The translations under genes were made by a program, and so were the position numbers. The notes under the pieces were generated by a model. That model did no database searches, was not told where the DNA came from, and was given only the letters and a program-made list of their open reading frames with translations. This document shows, piece after piece, positions 11,095-20,381 of a stretch of 64,000 bases of DNA. Within the stretch, counting starts at the first letter, position 1, and the number at the start of each line of letters is the position of its first letter. The DNA lies in NCBI RefSeq assembly GCF_022206305.1, contig NZ_JAKOIW010000004.1, forward strand, positions 1-64,000, written 5' to 3'. This stretch comes from Gordonia sp. 'Campus' (GTDB lineage: Bacteria; Actinomycetota; Actinomycetes; Mycobacteriales; Mycobacteriaceae).

Positions 11095-12915
11095 ATGGCC
11101 TTCTCCGTCCAGATGCCCGCCCTTGGTGAAAGTGTCACCGAGGGGACAGTCACCCGGTGGCTGAAGGAGGAGGGCGACACCGTCGAGGCCGACGAGCCCT
11201 TGCTCGAGGTGTCGACCGACAAGGTGGACACCGAGATCCCCGCCCCGACATCGGGGGTGCTGACCAAGATCATCGCGCAGGAGGACGACGTCGTCGAGGT
11301 CGGCGGCGACCTCGCCCTGATCGGCGACGCCGACGAGGCCGACTCCGGTTCCGACGACTCCGGCTCCGACGACTCCGGCTCCGACGACTCCGACAAGGAT
11401 TCCGCCGGCGGCGACGAGCCCACCGAGGCCGCCCCCGAACCCGAGCCCGAGCAGGCGGCCGAGGAGCCCTCCACCGACGAGGACGCGCCCGCCGAGAAGC
11501 CCACGGCCGACACAGGATCCGGTTCCGCAGAGGGCACCGACGTGCTCATGCCCGAGCTCGGTGAATCCGTCACCGAGGGCACCGTGACCAACTGGCTGAA
11601 GGCGGTCGGCGACGAGGTCGCCGCCGACGAACCGCTTCTCGAGGTCTCGACCGACAAGGTCGACACCGAGATCCCGTCGCCCGTCGCGGGCACCCTGCTC
11701 GAGATCCTCGCGCAGGAGGACGACGTCATCGAGGTCGGCGGCAAGCTGGCCGTCATCGGCGACGCCTCCGCCGCACCGTCGAAGAAGGAGCCGGAGCCCG
11801 AACCCGAGCCGGAACCCGAGCAGAAGTCGGAACCCGAGCAGAAGTCGGAGCCGGAACGCAAGCCCGAGCCCGAGCAGGCGCCTGCCCCCGAGGAGGAGCA
11901 GAAGCCCGAGCCCAAGGCCAAGGTCGCCGACAAGTCCGACCCGCCGACCGTCGAGTCGACTCCGTACGTCACCCCGCTGGTGCGCAAGCTGGCCGCGGAG
12001 AACAACATCGATCTGAACGCGATCAAGGGCACCGGTGTCGGTGGCCGGATTCGCAAGCAGGACGTGCTCGCCGCGGCCGAGGAGGCCAAGGCCCCCGCTC
12101 CCGAGCAGAAGCCCGCGGCTGCTGCTCCGTCGGCTCCCGCGGCATCGGCCGGGAAGTCCGCGTCGCCGGAGATCCGTCCCGAGCTCGCCGAGCTGCGCGG
12201 CACCACCCAGAAGATCAACCGTATCCGGCAGATCACGGCGAAGAAGACCCGCGAGTCCCTGCAGCAGAGCGCCCAGCTGACACAGGTCTTCGAGGTCGAC
12301 ATGACCCGCATCGCCGGTCTGCGCAAGGCGGCCAAGGAGAGCTTCAAGGCCTCCGAGGGCGTCAACCTCACGTTCCTGCCGTTCATCGCGAAGGCCGTCG
12401 TCGAGGCGCTGAAGGCGCACCCGAACGTCAACGCGTCGATCGACGAGGACAAGAAGGAGATCACCTACTACGACAAGGTGCATCTGGGGATCGCCGTCGA
12501 CACCCCGCAGGGACTGCTGTCGCCGGTCATCCACAACGCGGACGACCTGTCGATCGCCGGTCTCGCCCGGGCCATCGCCGACATCGCCTCGCGTGCGCGG
12601 TCCAACGGCCTGAAGCCCGACGAGCTCGCCGGCGGCACCTTCACCATCACCAACATCGGCAGCCAGGGCGCGCTGTTCGACACCCCGATCCTGGTTCCGC
12701 CGCAGGCGGCCATGCTCGGTACCGGTGCCATCGTCAAGCGTCCGGTCGTCATCACCGGTGAGGACGGCTCGGAGTCGATCGCGGTGCGGTCGATGTCGTA
12801 CCTGCCGCTGACCTACGATCACCGCCTCATCGACGGCGCCGACGCCGGCCGCTTCCTCACCACGGTGAAGAAGCGTCTCGAAGAGGCCGCTTTCGCCGCG
12901 GACCTGGGCCTCTAG
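11095..12915 (+). CDS. dlaT: Dihydrolipoamide acyltransferase E2 (DlaT/SucB type) with two lipoyl domains
   Basis: A 606-residue E2 core protein. Lipoyl domain 1 is residues 1-80 and lipoyl domain 2 is about 146-220, each with the lipoyl-lysine motif [10 protein letters not shown]. An acidic linker with GSDDS repeats separates them, and a Glu/Pro/Lys-rich linker leads to the peripheral subunit-binding domain ([16 protein letters not shown], about 287-302) and the catalytic domain ending [15 protein letters not shown] with the catalytic His and Asp. In mycobacteria DlaT is the E2 of pyruvate dehydrogenase and also serves a peroxidase/peroxynitrite reductase with AhpD and AhpC. The ATG at 11095 follows AGGAG at 11081-11085. 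lipB and lipA downstream make its cofactor. Confidence 0.95.
   Translation: MAFSVQMPALGESVTEGTVTRWLKEEGDTVEADEPLLEVSTDKVDTEIPAPTSGVLTKIIAQEDDVVEVGGDLALIGDADEADSGSDDSGSDDSGSDDSDKDSAGGDEPTEAAPEPEPEQAAEEPSTDEDAPAEKPTADTGSGSAEGTDVLMPELGESVTEGTVTNWLKAVGDEVAADEPLLEVSTDKVDTEIPSPVAGTLLEILAQEDDVIEVGGKLAVIGDASAAPSKKEPEPEPEPEPEQKSEPEQKSEPERKPEPEQAPAPEEEQKPEPKAKVADKSDPPTVESTPYVTPLVRKLAAENNIDLNAIKGTGVGGRIRKQDVLAAAEEAKAPAPEQKPAAAAPSAPAASAGKSASPEIRPELAELRGTTQKINRIRQITAKKTRESLQQSAQLTQVFEVDMTRIAGLRKAAKESFKASEGVNLTFLPFIAKAVVEALKAHPNVNASIDEDKKEITYYDKVHLGIAVDTPQGLLSPVIHNADDLSIAGLARAIADIASRARSNGLKPDELAGGTFTITNIGSQGALFDTPILVPPQAAMLGTGAIVKRPVVITGEDGSESIAVRSMSYLPLTYDHRLIDGADAGRFLTTVKKRLEEAAFAADLGL
11341..11385 (+). 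repeat. 15-bp in-frame tandem repeat in the dlaT interlipoyl linker
   Basis: Three copies of GACTCCGGCTCCGAC (the first with one T) lie head to tail, followed by a partial copy. They encode DSGSD repeats in the flexible acidic linker between the two lipoyl domains. Being a multiple of three, copy-number change would alter linker length without a frameshift. Confidence 0.9.
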
Positions 12916-12951
12916 CCCGGATTCGTCGGAACCCGGCACGAAGGACTCCCG

Positions 12952-13848
12952 ATGCGTATCGCCGTCGCAGGTTCGCAAGGCCTCATCGGCAACGCTCTCG
13001 TCAACTCGCTGCGCGCGGCGGGCCACACCGTCACACGTCTGGTCCGCCGCGAAGCGCACGCCGACGACGAGTTCAGCTGGGACCCCGAGACCATCGGCGT
13101 CCCTCCCGAGAGTCTCGCCGGGGTCGACGCAGTGGTGTCGCTGGGCGGCGTCGGCGTGGGCAACGGTCGCTGGACGGGCAGGTTCAAACAGGAGCTACGC
13201 GACTCCCGGATCGCGCCCACCGAGGTGCTCGCCGAAGCGGTACGCGATCTCGGCATCCCGACGTTCATCAGTGCGAGTGCGACCGGCTACTACGGCGACA
13301 CCGGTTCACGGCCGGCGACGGAGTCCGACGGCCCGGGCGAGGGTTTCCTCGCCGACCTGGTCGTGGACTGGGAGCGCGCGGCAACCGCCAACGTGGGAGA
13401 CGGCACCCGTCTCGTCCTGCTGCGCACCGCTCCCGTCCTGAGTGCACAGGGCGGCCTGCTGGGCAAGCTCCGGCCGCTGTTCAAGCTCGGTCTCGGCGGG
13501 CCCATCGGCGACGGCAAGCAGTACTTCTCCTGGATCAGCCTCATCGACGAGGTGCGGGCCATCGAGTTCCTGCTCGACGCCGACGTGTCCGGGCCGGTGA
13601 ACCTGAGTTCGCCGGGCGCCGTGCCGTTCGGCGAGTTCGCGTCCGCCCTGGGCCGCGCGGTGCACCGTCCGACGGTGCTGCAGGTGCCGGCCTTCGCTGC
13701 CCGCCGGGTGGGCGGTGAGATGGCCGAGGAAATGATTCTGTCCAGTCAACGCGTTGCACCTCAGGTGCTGACCGATCACGGATTCACCTTCACCCATCCC
13801 GGCATCGACGAGGCCCTGGCCTACGCGACCGGGTCCGGCCGTTCATGA
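12952..13848 (+). CDS. TIGR01777-family NAD(P)-dependent epimerase-like protein
   Basis: A 298-residue extended-SDR protein of the TIGR01777/YfcH family (Rv2216 position). A Rossmann signature [19 protein letters not shown] is at 7-25. [25 protein letters not shown] and the DUF1731-like C-terminal block (about 250-295) are also present. The ATG at 12952 follows AAGGA by six bases. Its stop overlaps the lipB start as ATGA, so the two are translationally coupled. The substrate is unknown for this family; sugar-nucleotide epimerase activity is annotated only by similarity. Confidence 0.88.
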   Translation: MRIAVAGSQGLIGNALVNSLRAAGHTVTRLVRREAHADDEFSWDPETIGVPPESLAGVDAVVSLGGVGVGNGRWTGRFKQELRDSRIAPTEVLAEAVRDLGIPTFISASATGYYGDTGSRPATESDGPGEGFLADLVVDWERAATANVGDGTRLVLLRTAPVLSAQGGLLGKLRPLFKLGLGGPIGDGKQYFSWISLIDEVRAIEFLLDADVSGPVNLSSPGAVPFGEFASALGRAVHRPTVLQVPAFAARRVGGEMAEEMILSSQRVAPQVLTDHGFTFTHPGIDEALAYATGSGRS

Positions 13849-14564
13849 CCCCCGGGCATCGGATTCGCGCCTCGTCCGAGCCGGTCGAGATCCGCGATCT
13901 CGGCATCGTCGACTACCGGGCCGCCTACGACATGCAGCACGGCCTGGCCGCCGAACGGGCCGACGGCACCCTGGACCACGACGCGCTGCTTCTTCTCGAA
14001 CACCCGTCCACGTACACGGCGGGCAAGCGCACCGAGGATGCTGACCGGCCGACCAACGGCGCGCCGGTGATCGACGTCGACCGCGGCGGCCGCATCACCT
14101 GGCACGGCCCGGGGCAGCTCGTCGGATATCCGATCGTCAAGCTCGCCGAGCCGCTCGACGTCGTCGAGTACGTCCGCAGGCTGGAAGCCGCGCTCATCGC
14201 CGTGTGCGCGGAGCTCGGTGTCCGGACCGGTCGCGTCGAAGGACGGTCAGGTGTCTGGATTCGCGACGACGCCGGAGAACGCAAGCTCGGCCAGATCGGC
14301 ATCCGCGTGGCGCGCGGGGTGGCGCTGCACGGCTTCGCCCTCAACGTCGACCCCGACATGTCGGCGTTCGACGCGATCGTCCCGTGCGGCATCCCCGACG
14401 CCGGCGTCACCTCACTGGCTCGGGAACTCGGCCGGGCGATCCCGGTGGCCGACGTGCGGGAATCGGTCGCGCAGGCCGTTCTCGCCGCCCTCGACCGCAC
14501 ACTCGACGCCGCACCGGCGTCTCTCCATGACCACACCTCAGCGAGCGTAGGATCGATACAGTGA
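13845..14564 (+). CDS. lipB: Octanoyl-ACP:protein N-octanoyltransferase
   Basis: A 239-residue LipB. It moves octanoate from acyl carrier protein to the lipoyl domains of E2 proteins and GcvH, the first step of de novo lipoylation. The Cys/Lys dyad is visible: Lys147 in ERKLGQIG and Cys181 in [32 protein letters not shown] (80-97) is the family signature. Start ATG overlaps the previous stop by four bases, and its own stop overlaps the GTG of lipA, so three genes are coupled. Its octanoyl donor comes from the FAS systems, part of which (fabD, acpM, kasA) is at the end of this window. Confidence 0.96.
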   Translation: MTPGHRIRASSEPVEIRDLGIVDYRAAYDMQHGLAAERADGTLDHDALLLLEHPSTYTAGKRTEDADRPTNGAPVIDVDRGGRITWHGPGQLVGYPIVKLAEPLDVVEYVRRLEAALIAVCAELGVRTGRVEGRSGVWIRDDAGERKLGQIGIRVARGVALHGFALNVDPDMSAFDAIVPCGIPDAGVTSLARELGRAIPVADVRESVAQAVLAALDRTLDAAPASLHDHTSASVGSIQ

Positions 14565-15649
14565 CCGCGTCCCCCCTCACCCCCGGACCCGGTGCCACCG
14601 ATGTCACACCCTCGACACCGGCATCCGCACCTCAGACCCCCACCCCGGCCCCCGAGGGCCGCAAACTGTTGCGCCTCGAAGTGCGCAATGCCCAGACCCC
14701 CATCGAGCGCAAGCCGGAGTGGATTCGCACCCGCGCGACGATGGGACCGGAGTTCACCGAACTCAAGGGACTGGTCAAGCGCGAGGGTCTGCACACCGTC
14801 TGCGAAGAAGCCGGGTGCCCCAACATCTACGAGTGCTGGGAAGACCGCGAGGCGACCTTCCTCATCGGCGGTGAGCAGTGCACCCGTCGCTGTGACTTCT
14901 GCCAGATCGACACCGGCAAGCCGTCGGCACTCGACCGCGACGAGCCCCGTCGTGTGGCCGAGAGCGTCCAGGCGATGGGTCTGCGTTACTCCACCATCAC
15001 CGGTGTCGCCCGTGACGACCTGCCCGACGAGGGCGCCTGGCTGTATGCGGAGACGGTCCGCGCGATCCACCGTCTCAACCCCGGCACCGGCGTGGAGAAC
15101 CTCATCCCCGACTTCCATGCCAAGCCCGATCTGCTGGCCGAGGTCTTCGACGCCCGCCCCGAGGTGCTCGCGCACAACCTCGAGACGGTTCCCCGCATCT
15201 TCAAGCGCATCCGTCCGGCATTCCGCTACGAGCGGTCGCTCGACGTCATCACCGCCGCACGCGATTTCGGCCTCGTGACCAAGTCGAACCTGATCCTCGG
15301 CATGGGCGAGACCCCGCAGGAGGTGCAGTCGGCCATCGTCGATCTGCACGAGGCCGGGTGCGACATCCTCACGATCACGCAGTACCTGCGCCCCTCGCCG
15401 CGACACCATCCGGTCGAGCGCTGGGTCAAGCCCGAGGAGTTCGTCGACCACTCGGAGTTCGCGCAAGAGGTCGGTTTCGCCGGCGTCATGGCCGGCCCGC
15501 TGGTGCGTTCGTCGTACCGCGCCGGCCGGCTGTACGCGCAGGCGATGGCCCACCACGGCCGCGAGATCTCGCCGGCGCTCGCCCACCTGGCAGCCGAGGG
15601 ATCGGCCAGCCAGGAAGCCTCCAGCCTGATGGCACGCCTCGCCCGCTGA
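14561..15649 (+). CDS. lipA: Lipoyl synthase (radical SAM)
   Basis: A 362-residue radical SAM enzyme that inserts two sulfurs into protein-bound octanoyl groups. The radical SAM cluster cysteines are Cys107, Cys111 and Cys114 (CTRRCDFCQ). The auxiliary cluster cysteines are Cys81, Cys86 and Cys92 ([12 protein letters not shown]). The N-terminal 35 residues are a Pro/Thr-rich extension typical of actinobacterial LipA. Start GTG at 14561 overlaps the lipB stop by four bases. Confidence 0.97.
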   Translation: MTASPLTPGPGATDVTPSTPASAPQTPTPAPEGRKLLRLEVRNAQTPIERKPEWIRTRATMGPEFTELKGLVKREGLHTVCEEAGCPNIYECWEDREATFLIGGEQCTRRCDFCQIDTGKPSALDRDEPRRVAESVQAMGLRYSTITGVARDDLPDEGAWLYAETVRAIHRLNPGTGVENLIPDFHAKPDLLAEVFDARPEVLAHNLETVPRIFKRIRPAFRYERSLDVITAARDFGLVTKSNLILGMGETPQEVQSAIVDLHEAGCDILTITQYLRPSPRHHPVERWVKPEEFVDHSEFAQEVGFAGVMAGPLVRSSYRAGRLYAQAMAHHGREISPALAHLAAEGSASQEASSLMARLAR

Positions 15650-15679
15650 CTCCTCGGCGCGCGGACGTAAACTGGGCTC

Positions 15680-16420
15680 ATGGCAAAGGCGCAGGTGAGC
15701 AAAGAGGCTAAGGCCGAGAAGAAGAAGGCCCGCAAGGCCGCATCGAAGGAACGGCGCCAACAGCTGTGGCAGGCCTTCCAGATGCAGCGCAAGGAAGACA
15801 AGCGACTCATCCCGTACATGGCGGGTGTGATCGTTCTGTCGATCGCGGTGTTCACCGCGCTCGGGTTCGTCCTGGGCTCGCCGTGGCTGCTGATCCCGCT
15901 GGGCGTCGTGCTCGGAATCCTGGGCGCGTTCATCCTGTTCGGTCGCCGGGTGCAGAAGAACGTCTACACCAAGGCCGAGGGTCAACCAGGAGCTGCCGGC
16001 TGGGCTCTGGGGAACATGCGCGGACAGTGGCGGGTCAAGCAGGCCGTGGCCGGGACGTCGCATCTCGACGCCGTCCATCGGGTCATCGGCAAGCCGGGCG
16101 TCATCCTGGTGGGCGAGGGCTCACCGACCCGCATCAAGACGTTGCTCGGCCAGGAGAAGAAGAAGGTCGCCCGTGTCGTCGGCGACACCCCGATCTACGA
16201 GATCATCGTCGGCAACGACGACGGTCAGGTCCCGCTGTCGAAGCTGGAACGTCACCTCAACAAGCTGCCCAGCAACATCGACCGCAAGCGCATGGAGACC
16301 CTCGAGGGTCGTCTCGCCGCACTCGGCAGCAAGGCCCCCGGCCCCGGTATGCCGAAGGGGCCGCTCCCCGGCAACGCCAAGATGCGCAGCATGCAGCGCA
16401 CCGCGCGCCGCCGCGGCTGA
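15680..16420 (+). CDS. DUF4191 membrane protein
   Basis: A 246-residue protein of the DUF4191 family (Rv2219). The first 40 residues are Lys/Ala/Glu-rich and charged. Two transmembrane helices follow (about 49-70 and 74-92; LSIAVFTALGFVLG and LLIPLGVVLGILGAFILF). A cytoplasmic domain contains KPGVILVGEGSPTRIKTLLGQEKKK and a C-terminal RLAALGSKAPGPGMPKGP tail. It is conserved next to lipA in this order, but its role is unknown. Start ATG at 15680, 30 bases after lipA. Confidence 0.88.
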   Translation: MAKAQVSKEAKAEKKKARKAASKERRQQLWQAFQMQRKEDKRLIPYMAGVIVLSIAVFTALGFVLGSPWLLIPLGVVLGILGAFILFGRRVQKNVYTKAEGQPGAAGWALGNMRGQWRVKQAVAGTSHLDAVHRVIGKPGVILVGEGSPTRIKTLLGQEKKKVARVVGDTPIYEIIVGNDDGQVPLSKLERHLNKLPSNIDRKRMETLEGRLAALGSKAPGPGMPKGPLPGNAKMRSMQRTARRRG

Positions 16421-16439
16421 CGGCGGTCCCCCGACTCCC

Positions 16440-16560
16440 GTCGACCGTGCACCGAATCCCGTCGACCGTGCGCCAGATCCCGTCGACCGTGCACCGAATC
16501 CCGTCGACCGTGCACCGAATCCCGTCGACCGTGCACCGAATCCCGTCGACCGTGCACCCC
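16440..16560. repeat. 21-bp tandem repeat array (five full copies plus a partial)
   Basis: The unit GTCGACCGTGCACCGAATCCC recurs at 16440, 16461, 16482, 16503 and 16524, with a 16-base partial copy from 16545. The second copy differs (GCGCCAGATCCC). Each unit contains two 6-bp palindromes, GTCGAC and GTGCAC. The array lies in the gap between the convergent DUF4191 and RDD genes, before their shared terminator. Because 21 is divisible by three, all frames stay open through it, but I see no gene. Confidence 0.95.
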
Positions 16561-16584
16561 TTCGACGGGCCATGACCTACGACC

Positions 16585-16614
16585 AAGCCCACCACCGATG
16601 TCGGTGGTGGGCTT
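16585..16614. terminator. Bidirectional terminator between DUF4191 and RDD genes
   Basis: AAGCCCACCACCG (16585-16597) pairs perfectly with CGGTGGTGGGCTT (16602-16614) around an ATGT loop. The 13-bp stem ends in A/T bases on both sides, as in a classical intrinsic terminator. Confidence 0.85.
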
Positions 16615-16650
16615 TGTCGACGGGTGGCGTATGCGCCGGATCGGCTGCCG

Positions 16651-17154
16651 TCAGCGGGTACGGACGAGCGCCGTGCCGGTTGCCCGATCGTGGAGTGCAC
16701 GACCGTTGTAGTCGTTGATGAGAGCCGGGACCAGGAAGACCATCAGCAGTTGGCGGAAGAACGCACGCACGATCCCGACCGCGGCCGGGCTCTCCTTACC
16801 GGTGGCCTCGGCGGTGTTGCGGTCGGCTCCGAAGTCCACCCGCGCGACCCGCATCCCGATGACCAGCTGACCGGGGGTGAACCCGAACAGGGTCACCGCG
16901 AAGATGCCGATGACGAACCAGGTGCCCAGCTGGGTCGTGCCCAGGTGGGGAGAGCCGAAGCCGACGAACAGCATCGCCAGCCCGCCGGCGATCAACCAGT
17001 CGACGAGCAGACCGGCGACGCGCGGCCATCCGGTGGCCAGCGACCCGGGGCCGCTCGCCGGGAGGCCGAGGTCTTGCCCCCGATGATCGTTCTCGACGCC
17101 GTCGGCGGGACCGATCTGTGGTCCCGACAGCCAGGAACCGGTGACTCGTCCCAT
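16651..17154 (-). CDS. RDD family membrane protein
   Basis: A 167-residue RDD-family protein. The defining Arg-Asp-Asp-type elements are ATGWPRVAGLLVDWLIAGG (Arg in the first helix, Asp eleven-odd residues on) and FGFTPGQLVIGMRVARVD. Three hydrophobic segments follow, the last being AFFRQLLMVFLVPALIND. It corresponds to Rv2219A beside glnA1. Some RDD proteins act as Na+/H+ antiporters, but no function is established for this clade. Divergent from glnA1. Confidence 0.87.
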   Translation of the reverse strand: MGRVTGSWLSGPQIGPADGVENDHRGQDLGLPASGPGSLATGWPRVAGLLVDWLIAGGLAMLFVGFGSPHLGTTQLGTWFVIGIFAVTLFGFTPGQLVIGMRVARVDFGADRNTAEATGKESPAAVGIVRAFFRQLLMVFLVPALINDYNGRALHDRATGTALVRTR

Positions 17155-17336
17155 CGGTGATTACTCCTCTCACGCGACCGCGCAACCCCCTCGGTCCGCG
17201 TCGTCGCCGCACTCGTGCACCATCGTAGTCGCTGGTTGGCGCGACCCTCCCCGCCCGTTCGGGCCTGCCGCTAGGGTTGGGGGGCGCCGAGTGCGTTGCG
17301 CCCCGGGCATGCCGTGTAGCGAACACCACTGCGCGT

Positions 17337-17374
17337 GTAACACGGGGGAAACACGGACTTGACGCATGGGCAAC
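17337..17374 (+). promoter_or_regulatory. Tandem GlnR-type operator upstream of glnA1
   Basis: GTAAC-N6-GAAAC at 17337-17352 is a full match to the actinobacterial GlnR box (GTnAC-N6-GnAAC). Exactly 22 bp further on, TTGAC-N6-GCAAC at 17359-17374 matches again with one mismatch. This a-site/b-site arrangement with an intervening N6 is the known GlnR operator architecture. The site ends 103 bp before the GTG start of glnA1. Consensus is from memory; the spacing was counted directly. Confidence 0.75.
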
Positions 17375-17477
17375 TTCGCCTCCATACGGTTGCCGCTGAG
17401 ATCCGCTGCTGTTTCTCAGTGGCGGATGTGGCGTGTCCCCATACACGGACCACCGATCACGAAGGAGTCACCGCACG

Positions 17478-18911
17478 GTGTACAGCAGTAAAGAAGAACT
17501 ACTCGAGGGCATCAAGAAGGAAGGTGTCGAGTACGTCGACATCCGATTCTGCGACCTGCCCGGTGTCATGCAGCACTTCTCGATCCCGGCCTCGGCATTC
17601 GACGAGGACGTGTTCGAGGACGGGCTGGCATTCGACGGCTCGTCGGTGCGTGGCTTCCAGTCGATCAACGAGTCGGACATGATGCTGCTGCCCGACCCCG
17701 CCACCGCGCGGATCGACCCGTTCCGCAAGGCGAAGACGATGAACGTCAGCTTCTTCGTCCATGACCCGTTCACCCGCGAGGCCTACAGTCGCGACCCGCG
17801 CAACGTCGCCCGCAAGGCCGAGGACTACCTCGCGTCGACCGGCGTCGCCGACACCTGCTTCTTCGGCGCCGAGGCCGAGTTCTACATCTTCGACTCGGTG
17901 TCCTTCGGCTCGGAGATGAACGGCACCTTCTACGAGGTCGAGTCCGAGTCCGGCTGGTGGAACACCGCATCGCCCAGCGATCCCGACGGCAGCCCCAACC
18001 TGGGCTACAAGGTCCGCCCCAAGGGCGGCTACTTCCCGGTCGCGCCGTACGACCACTACGTCGACCTGCGCGACGAGATGTCGACCAACCTGACCAACTC
18101 GGGCTTCGAGCTCGAGCGTGGCCACCACGAGGTCGGCACCGCGGGCCAGGCGGAGATCAACTACAAGTTCAACACGCTGCTCCACGCGGCCGATGACGTG
18201 CAGCTGTTCAAGTACATCATCAAGAACACCGCGTGGCAGAACAACAAGTCCGTCACCTTCATGCCGAAGCCCCTGTTCGGCGACAACGGCTCGGGCATGC
18301 ACGCCCACCAGTCGCTGTGGAAGGACGGCAAGCCGCTGTTCCACGACGAGGCCGGCTACGCGGGCCTGTCGGATCTGGCGCGCTACTACATCGGCGGCAT
18401 CCTGCACCACGCTCCGTCGCTGCTGGCGTTCACCAACCCGACGGTGAACTCCTACAAGCGTCTGGTCCCGGGTTACGAGGCCCCGATCAACCTGGTCTAC
18501 AGCCAGCGCAACCGTTCGGCCTGTGTGCGTATCCCGATCACCGGCAACAACCCGAAGGCCAAGCGCCTCGAGTTCCGTTGCCCGGACAGCTCGGGCAACC
18601 CGTACCTGGCGTTCGCGGCGATGATGATGGCCGGCCTGGACGGCATCAAGAACAAGATCGAGCCGCACGAGCCGGTCGACAAGGACCTCTACGAGCTCCC
18701 GCCGGAGGAGGCCAAGAGCATCCCGCAGGCTCCGACCTCGCTGGCCGCGGTCATCGACCGCCTCGAAGAGGATCACGACTACCTCACCGCCGGTGGTGTG
18801 TTCACCGAGGACCTCATCGAGACCTGGATCGCGCTCAAGCGCGAGAACGAGATCGAGCCGGTGCAGATCCGTCCGCACCCGTACGAGTTCTCGCTGTACT
18901 ACGACTGCTGA
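17478..18911 (+). CDS. glnA1: Glutamine synthetase type I (GSI-beta)
   Basis: A 477-residue glutamine synthetase, nearly collinear with M. tuberculosis GlnA1. It condenses ammonia and glutamate at the expense of ATP as a dodecamer. [40 protein letters not shown] and [17 protein letters not shown] are all present. Tyr405 in [14 protein letters not shown] is the adenylylation site, so the enzyme should be switched off by GlnE, encoded about 3 kb downstream. The GTG at 17478 follows GAAGGAG; the upstream frame extension has no family similarity. A tandem GlnR operator precedes it and a very strong terminator follows. Confidence 0.97.
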   Translation: MYSSKEELLEGIKKEGVEYVDIRFCDLPGVMQHFSIPASAFDEDVFEDGLAFDGSSVRGFQSINESDMMLLPDPATARIDPFRKAKTMNVSFFVHDPFTREAYSRDPRNVARKAEDYLASTGVADTCFFGAEAEFYIFDSVSFGSEMNGTFYEVESESGWWNTASPSDPDGSPNLGYKVRPKGGYFPVAPYDHYVDLRDEMSTNLTNSGFELERGHHEVGTAGQAEINYKFNTLLHAADDVQLFKYIIKNTAWQNNKSVTFMPKPLFGDNGSGMHAHQSLWKDGKPLFHDEAGYAGLSDLARYYIGGILHHAPSLLAFTNPTVNSYKRLVPGYEAPINLVYSQRNRSACVRIPITGNNPKAKRLEFRCPDSSGNPYLAFAAMMMAGLDGIKNKIEPHEPVDKDLYELPPEEAKSIPQAPTSLAAVIDRLEEDHDYLTAGGVFTEDLIETWIALKRENEIEPVQIRPHPYEFSLYYDC

Positions 18912-18925
18912 TCTCGGCTGTCACA

Positions 18926-18963
18926 CGACGACGCCCCGTCCGTTCGCGGACGGGGCGTCGTCG
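18926..18963 (+). terminator. glnA1 terminator
   Basis: A perfect 17-bp GC-rich stem (18926-18942 with 18947-18963, arm starting CGACGACGCCCCGTCCG) is capped by a TTCG tetraloop, 15 bp after the stop codon. Confidence 0.9.
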
Positions 18964-19019
18964 CGTTCAGCAGTGTCGACGTCGCCCTGGGCGTCGGGCC
19001 GGGGAGCGAGACCAGGCGC

Positions 19020-19982
19020 TCACTTGATCGCGACCGGATTGACGGGAGAACCGGTGGCCTCGCTGATCTTCAGTGGCGCGGCGACATAGAAGAAGCTGTA
19101 GGTGCCGTCATCGGCGCAGTCAGTGGCGAGCTTCTCCAGGTCGCAGATCTCGGTGAAGGCGACCCCGAGGTTGCGCATGAGGGCGGAGTGGAGCACCAGC
19201 GCGGCACCGTTGTGCGGGTCCATGGTGACTTCGTTGGCGATCGTGTCGGTCACCAGATTGGGAATCTCCATCTCCTGGAACCACGAGACGAGCTCCGGCG
19301 AGTACACCAGGCCCGCTTCGCAGAAGTCGGAGTAGAACTTGTCGCCCTTCTCGAAGAACAGTTGTAGATGGTTGGTGCGGACGACCAGGATGTCGCGGGG
19401 TCGGATCGGCGTGCCCTGTGCCTCGGCGCAGGCGACCAGGTCCTCATGGGTGAAGGTCTCGTAGGGTTCGAGGTACTCCTTGCCGCGGTGGCGGGCGATG
19501 TCGAGGAGCACGGCGCGCCCGGCGTCGCCCCGTTCGGCGATCGGGGCGACGCTCGCCTTGGACAATCCGCCGATCGTGGTCCGCGCGTCGAACCCGTTCC
19601 AGATCTTGCCGTCGTACCAGACATGTCCGAGCGCGTCGTATTGCGTGGACCCCTGCAGCGATGCGGTGAGTGTGTCGTCGGCGCAGTGCATTCCGCCCGG
19701 GAACGCGGGACCGTTGTTTCCCTCGTCCCAGTGGGACTCGTCGAGCGTCATCTCCCGAACCGCCGGGTTACGACCGGGCCACACCGGGTCGCCCTTCGGA
19801 TCGCCGATCAGGCGCTGAAGGGTGAACACCTTCCCCTTTTTGATCTGTGCGGCACCGGCGAGCACTTGCTCCGCGGTGAGATAGTTGAGACTCCCCACCT
19901 CGTCATCCGGTCCCCACTTCCCCCAGTTGGTGGGCGAGTCGGCCAGGAGTTCGGTGAGATCGGGAACGGCGGCATCGGACAT
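19020..19982 (-). CDS. Cyclase-family (PF04199) hydrolase
   Basis: A 320-residue protein of the cyclase/kynurenine-formamidase superfamily, metal-dependent amidases and related hydrolases acting on small cyclic or acyl compounds. It resembles the longer (over 300 aa) branch: NWGKWGPDDEVGSLNYLT at the N-terminus, and the metal-site region SLQGSTQYDALGH. In the short family members that region is HxGTHxDxPxH; here Gln replaces the first two His. ILVVRTNHLQLFF and the C-terminal HSALMRNLGVAFTEICDLE are further family features. Substrate is unknown. A TetR-type dyad sits 24 bp upstream of the start. Not part of the M. tuberculosis gene order. Confidence 0.82.
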   Translation of the reverse strand: MSDAAVPDLTELLADSPTNWGKWGPDDEVGSLNYLTAEQVLAGAAQIKKGKVFTLQRLIGDPKGDPVWPGRNPAVREMTLDESHWDEGNNGPAFPGGMHCADDTLTASLQGSTQYDALGHVWYDGKIWNGFDARTTIGGLSKASVAPIAERGDAGRAVLLDIARHRGKEYLEPYETFTHEDLVACAEAQGTPIRPRDILVVRTNHLQLFFEKGDKFYSDFCEAGLVYSPELVSWFQEMEIPNLVTDTIANEVTMDPHNGAALVLHSALMRNLGVAFTEICDLEKLATDCADDGTYSFFYVAAPLKISEATGSPVNPVAIK

Positions 19983-20005
19983 CGGGCACCTTCCGGTAGG
20001 GAGGA

Positions 20006-20026
20006 AACGATCACTGAGCGATCGTT
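20006..20026. promoter_or_regulatory. Inverted repeat, TetR-type operator candidate before the cyclase gene
   Basis: AACGATC-N7-GATCGTT is a perfect 7-bp inverted repeat, 24 bp upstream of the cyclase start. A second overlapping dyad centred on CGATCG (ACTGAG/TTCCGT flanks) extends to 20030. Length and symmetry fit a TetR-family operator; no regulator gene is adjacent. Confidence 0.45.
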
Positions 20027-20105
20027 CCGTCTGGTCACCTGACTACATGCCATCCCCGATGGGTGCGGTGTCAAGGTTCCTCGGGCGGACGTCCGACGAA
20101 CCCGA

Positions 20106-20137
20106 AGTGAACACACTCACATGTGATCCATATCACT
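20106..20137. promoter_or_regulatory. Two abutting CRP-like palindromes
   Basis: AGTGA-N6-TCACA (20106-20121) and TGTGA-N6-TCACT (20122-20137) each match the CRP/Rv3676 consensus TGTGA-N6-TCACA with one mismatch, and they touch end to end. They lie about 52 bp before the 61-aa gene at 20190 and about 124 bp before the divergent cyclase gene. Confidence 0.55.
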
Positions 20138-20189
20138 TTACGGACTTGTTGCTCTGCCGACTCACAAGGTTCGACCGTAGTTTGGACGC

Positions 20190-20375
20190 ATGACCAGAGA
20201 TGTGTATGTGGAAGACCTCGTACCGGGTGATCGCATCAGCCTCGAGGGCACTCCGCGCGTCGTCCGCACCACGACCCGCCTCGACGACAATCAGTTGCGG
20301 ATCGAGCTCGTGAAGGGCCGGGACGACCTCGCGGAGGTCATCCTGGACCGCACCGTCAAGCTTCAGGTCAACTAG
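20190..20375 (+). CDS. Small conserved hypothetical protein (61 aa)
   Basis: A 61-residue acidic, soluble protein beginning MTRDVYVEDLVPGDRISLEG. The pattern DLVPGDRISLEGTPRVVRTTTRL followed by alternating strands looks like a small beta-barrel (an EF-P/KOW-like or hedgehog-type 'pGDxI' turn), which is inference only. I do not recognise a named family. GC skew and codon use are normal for the window, and the divergent upstream region carries two CRP-like sites, which together support a real gene. It converges on heme oxygenase. Confidence 0.65.
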   Translation: MTRDVYVEDLVPGDRISLEGTPRVVRTTTRLDDNQLRIELVKGRDDLAEVILDRTVKLQVN

Positions 20376-20381
20376 ACACCC

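Noticed and set aside
11008-13059. 683-codon minus-strand frame opposite the E2 gene
   Set aside because: Shadow of dlaT with Leu/Gly/Arg repeats caused by the linker repeats; no recognisable domain.
13925-16078. 717-codon minus-strand frame opposite lipB, lipA and the DUF4191 gene
   Set aside because: It spans three genes with clear catalytic motifs on the plus strand, so it is an artefact of GC bias.
16440-16560. CRISPR array
   Set aside because: The repeats are contiguous without unique spacers, so it is a simple tandem repeat, not CRISPR.
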